DNA of 25,200 nt from an uncultured archaeon (lineage in GTDB: Archaea > Nanobdellota > Nanobdellia > Pacearchaeales > GW2011-AR1), in assembly GCA_937982425.1 (NCBI GenBank), contig CALJLT010000002.1, forward strand, positions 1-25,200, written 5' to 3'. The position numbers and the translations under genes were made by a program. Below are positions 23,001 through 25,200 of this stretch, piece after piece; positions within the stretch are counted from its first letter, which is position 1; every line of letters begins with the position of its first letter. Below the pieces are notes generated by a model, which saw only the letters and a list, made by a program, of their open reading frames with translations, had not been told where the DNA came from and ran no database searches.

Positions 23001-24001
23001 AACCAAGAAGAATTATAATTTAAAGGAGAATTGTAACTTTCTGTAAAATTAGCTACACTCCAAATAATTAAAGAACTAGAAGGATTTTCAGTTTCAATTT
23101 CAATTTGACAGAAAGAAGTTTCATTATCTAACATACTTATTCCAGAACAATTTAAATCATTCAAAGTAAGAACATGTCTTAAATCTAAAGTTAAATTATT
23201 ACAAGTCTGTTTGCTATCTTCATAATTTTCTTCTCTATAAGAAGGCAAAGTACTTCCAGATGTGCTATCATTAACACAAAAAGTAATATTATAAATTCCA
23301 ACATCATCCTTAGATAAATCCTTAAATTTAATTTTTTTTGAAGTGTTTTCTAATCCTTCTATATTTTCCCACTCATAATTTAATGTACAATTTGTCTTAT
23401 TACTCCAAACAGCATGAGTACAATCCCCATTAAAAGAAAGACTAAAATTTAAAGGATAATGCTCTTCCTCATCAACCGCACTAAAATTTATTTCTATTTC
23501 AGAACCATCTATATATTTTATTAAGTTTTCTTGAAAATCCACAAAAGAAGGAGCATCATTTGTTGCATTTATCATAAATTCTAAAAAAGTATTAACTCCT
23601 GCTGTGGTTACATTATCTTTAGCTTGAAAAGGAATTTTAAACCATCCAGATTCATTATCATAAGAATTAGTAATCGTAAAAATAAAAGAGGTTTCATTAT
23701 AATTAAACCAACTCAACGAAGAAAGAGAAGAATAATTTAAAAGATGAGTTCCATTATTCCATTCAATTTTTTTTTGCTCTAAAGCATCTATATAAATTTC
23801 TAAATTATCTCCTATGCTACTCACGTTATTTGAAACATTGTAATAATAAGTTGTATCTTCAAAACCAACAAACAAATCTATTGGAGAATTCCAACTAACT
23901 CCTCCGGCGATAACAATTAAAAAAATAACAAATACTGAAGACAAAAATATTTTTAAATTGGAATTTAACCTTTTATCAATTTGTTTATTTTGAAGTTTCA
24001 T
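20021..24001 (-). CDS. Giant secreted cadherin/Ig-like surface protein
   Basis: 1326 residues. A signal or anchor helix (IFLSSVFVIFLIVIAGGVSW, about 18-37) opens the protein. Most of the length is tandem cadherin/Ig-like beta domains, with linkers such as NDAPSF, NRAPEW, NSPPII and NNAPEL. Dystroglycan-type signatures include FNSSTGLINLTLWKEHVGYF and FNSSTGALNISFNESNAGKY. Dozens of NxS/T sequons suggest heavy N-glycosylation. A Ser/Gly linker near residue 1094 leads to a CARDB/NEW3-like domain (about 1100-1215), a helical region and a C-terminal membrane helix (YLLKIIVVSVVLGMAYYL, about 1300-1317) with a basic tail. It is therefore anchored in the membrane and displayed outside. Overlaps the upstream gene by 17 nt; AGGGAG lies a few bases before the ATG. 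Probably an adhesin or S-layer-like component. Confidence 0.9.
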   Translation of the reverse strand: MKLQNKQIDKRLNSNLKIFLSSVFVIFLIVIAGGVSWNSPIDLFVGFEDTTYYYNVSNNVSSIGDNLEIYIDALEQKKIEWNNGTHLLNYSSLSSLSWFNYNETSFIFTITNSYDNESGWFKIPFQAKDNVTTAGVNTFLEFMINATNDAPSFVDFQENLIKYIDGSEIEINFSAVDEEEHYPLNFSLSFNGDCTHAVWSNKTNCTLNYEWENIEGLENTSKKIKFKDLSKDDVGIYNITFCVNDSTSGSTLPSYREENYEDSKQTCNNLTLDLRHVLTLNDLNCSGISMLDNETSFCQIEIETENPSSSLIIWSVANFTESYNSPLNYNSSWFYPNVSTNAENYRYLVNISITPEMKKGVGWWNVTFWAHDSTPPYNNETTPRSTQILINVTPSSYYTPVLSEISNLEVSMDLETEILFSVRDDDFLIPDKRIYNESLIVSVDFFNQSNLESVSSFGNFIDSLVNSSGNLSNYKLVFTANSSEVGDYTLNVSVSDYEDELDYQLFNISILSNRAPEWDFEKEYSFLGQVYSSYNTSNNFTLNLSDRISDLEGDAISFSYQKISGEGSFLNSSNFNSSTGLINLTLWKEHVGYFEYNISAQDSKGLRNTTTFHFNITNNNSPPIITRFENGTFMSGTQISNNSLIYLQENYLSKLFLSVRDYDLFILQEDKYNESLNVSVVVENLTQVEEVFNLTFLVDLLPPEGGLDDDQMVFLSEYTPSKLNVGNYSVKLNLSDQSGEFDYFVFNISVIQFNNAPELINVINLSSKINDSLSYQFRANDTENGNSWTDGNLNFSFSLEVLEGEDIFNETNFNSSTGALNISFNESNAGKYLINISVNDSGLEGRDEPNKTASQLFWLFVYDFPDVLYFNVTDYNSLQENQTFQINVSANHSVGDSLIYELWMGERFFNGTDFEISNYSKRTNLTSYGNSTNVSLYFNSSFSDETYGSLKNLTLKVYPSNSEIEDVFTETNLSLNISHLNYPITFLNPIPNQEANKGETINISLRNYFYDLDYEDLYYNQSFDFEVISNTTPSKISYSSQEGWFLILSSSEVSIENLQINSSDLDDSNNSLNSSLSNEFVVSFKEATTPSTGTTSSSGGGSSTRTIEVPVALKLIVPGTISTGSSKIITVPLQIKNQGSFTLKQINLYSNILKEGLLLENSSSLFSENYFEELKPGESRNVTLTILNNFDSFGTYEVNLNATSQSPKYEDWAKIQILFEKGNEVLERMIFAEEFIAENPECLEIREAVDIARKLYQEGKVEESLEMINQAIQSCKDAVGQKIVFSRKIRANLEDEIFDYLLKIIVVSVVLGMAYYLTKRIQLKKQ

Positions 24002-25156
24002 TCTTTTCTCCCTTTATAATTCTTTTATAGTATGACACCCTCATCCATTTAATCAATAAAATTATCAAGAGCATTAAAAGAATAAGTAAAATTAATCCCA
24101 AAATTAAAATTTCTTGATTGAACTTTATTGATTTCTTATCAGAACAAGGCCAAGGACAAGGTCCTCCACAATCAATTCCATCTTCTCCCTGGTTTTTTAT
24201 TCCATCAGAACATGTTGGACATGCCTTGCAAGGTCCTCCACAATCAATTCCAATCTCGCAATCTCCAGAATGGCAATTTTTTATTCTATCGATACAACTA
24301 GGGTTTTCTGTAAAATAACATGTTTGAATTCTATCTGGTACTTTTGAAAAAGATCCACAATTATTTAAGTCACTACAATTCCTTATTTGAAAACCACAAT
24401 AAATTTCATCAAAACCTAAATTTTCACATTCTCCTTTAATTGATCTGTAATCATTTCCAGATAAAAATCCTTTTCCAAGTGACTTTTCTAAATTTTGACA
24501 AATTTGCCAATTTTCACAAAACCATTCTGAAACACATCCTGTGCTTCCTCCTCCGCCGCCTCCTCCTCCAGAAGAAGATTTTGAATCCACTGGGCATTCA
24601 ACATTCTGAATTTGAAAATTCCATTCTAGAGAATCATTTAATAATCCATCAGTTATAACTGCTTTTATAGATTTATTTCCAGAGATTCCGCATCCAAAAG
24701 TATAATTAAACTCACTAAGAGAAACTTCAGAAGTATAACTTTTTAATTCTCCATCAACATACCAATAAGTATCTGGAACAGTTCCATCTGGATCATAACC
24801 ATGAACATTAAATTCCAAAATATCTAAGTCAGATGCAGTGTTATTTGAAAAACTTAAAGGAGAATAATGAATTATGATTGGAGGCCGATTTTCATTTGTT
24901 ATGGTTAAACTGAAATTTTGGCAACTAGTAAGGGACTCTCCTGTTTGACTACAAACCTCTTCAATTCTTTCATGAGGATTAAGAAGCCCTCTATCTTGAA
25001 CACAAACTCTTAAAGAGTAAACTTTTGGATTACCATCTTCATCTAAATAACTTTCGTCAGGTTCAAAGTACATTTGCCCATTTTCATTTATATCAAAAAA
25101 AGATTCTGAATTCAAAAATTCCAAATTAAATGAAAGATTTCCTCCGTCTGAATTTC
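23985..25156 (-). CDS. C-terminal part of a second surface protein, truncated by contig end
   Basis: About 390 visible residues; the frame runs into the adapter at 25157, and the apparent first codon (TTG at 25124) is internal, since the frame continues upstream through NSDGGNLSFNLEFLNSES. Order: cadherin-like tail, an Ig/PKD-like domain (ENRPPIIIHYSPLSFSNN, GYDPDGTVPDTYWYVDGE), an S/G linker with eight Gly, a Cys-rich region (CVSEWFCENWQIC) and two CGGPC modules (GIDCGGPCKAC and GIDCGGPCPWPC, each preceded by an IKN segment). A membrane helix (LILGLILLILLMLLIILLI) and basic tail end it. Overlaps the next gene by 17 nt. Probably a companion adhesin/envelope protein with disulfide-rich stalk modules near the membrane. 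Confidence 0.9.
24157..24252. repeat. Exact 24-nt direct repeat encoding duplicated CGGPC modules
   Basis: The 24 bases at 24157-24180 recur exactly at 24229-24252, beginning CAAGGTCCTCC. In protein they give GIDCGGPC twice. Identity at DNA level beyond the codons needed suggests a recent duplication or gene conversion of the module. Confidence 0.9.
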
Positions 25157-25200
25157 AGATCGGAAGAGCACACGTCTGAACTCCAGTCACCGAATACGAT
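25157..25200. other. Untrimmed Illumina adapter at right end (not genomic)
   Basis: Positions 25157-25190 match exactly the 34-nt TruSeq read-1-side adapter starting AGATCGGAAGAGC and ending CCAGTCAC. Index CGAATACG follows at 25191-25198, then AT. Its reverse complement, CGTATTCG, differs by one base from the index slot at the left end. Confidence 0.98.

Noticed and set aside
24157..24252. CRISPR-like repeat
   Set aside because: Only two copies, in frame inside a Cys-rich coding region.
24118..24658. Two short plus-strand frames opposite the second surface protein
   Set aside because: Antisense shadows of a well-supported Cys-rich coding region.

Overview
The window is a metagenomic or single-library contig from a very AT-rich archaeon, most likely a small-genome DPANN lineage (Woesearchaeota/Pacearchaeota-like; the rank is inference). 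Archaeal markers are ribosomal proteins L7Ae, S28e and L24e, a Kae1-type TsaD, an intron-less tRNA-Trp, and TATA boxes about 25-28 nt upstream of many start codons. DNA gyrase is present, as in archaea that acquired it from bacteria. Both contig ends are untrimmed Illumina adapter carrying what looks like the same 8-nt index, so true genomic sequence spans only about 96-25156 and the genes touching both ends are truncated.

Layout. (a) 98-1476, + strand: three tightly packed genes for small membrane proteins, not recognised. (b) 1477-2365: a nucleotidyltransferase-fold gene between two short repeat motifs, then tRNA-Trp(CCA) at 2366-2436. (c) 2437-3692, - strand: a PIN-domain protein translationally coupled to a protein with a UPF0175-like C-terminus, which looks like a toxin-antitoxin-type pair. 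(d) 3734-8546, - strand: gyrB, a zinc-ribbon gene and gyrA. (e) 8695-9175: a small membrane-anchored Cys protein and a frameshifted small gene missing from normal ORF calls. (f) 9220-10269, - strand: L7Ae, S28e, an unknown 78-aa protein and L24e, with a hairpin in the predicted L7Ae leader. (g) 10407-12531: three orphan genes, one decayed reading frame and a very AT-rich 384-bp gap. (h) 12608-14552: tsaD diverging from an orphan coiled-coil gene. (i) 14592-16175, - strand: a Lys-rich small protein with a near-perfect Shine-Dalgarno and a 10-bp palindrome upstream, then (reading against the coordinates) a YkgJ / DUF167 / HExxH metallopeptidase / DUF192 operon. (j) 16276-17178, +: a membrane-anchored coiled-coil protein. 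(k) 17179-25156, -: two large secreted, heavily N-glycosylatable cadherin/Ig-like surface proteins, followed in the same direction by MoxR, DUF58 and BatA-like VWA genes.

How the parts work together. The gyrase block handles DNA topology. The ribosomal block and KEOPS subunit serve translation and tRNA t6A modification. The most distinctive system is (k): a MoxR/DUF58/VWA chaperone-like module directly downstream of giant surface proteins, plausibly acting in assembly, remodelling or attachment of the cell envelope. Transcription appears largely leaderless. The exceptions carry explicit Shine-Dalgarno leaders (gyrB, gyrA, the Lys-rich protein), and two leaders (L7Ae and the Lys-rich protein) have hairpins near their predicted 5' ends.
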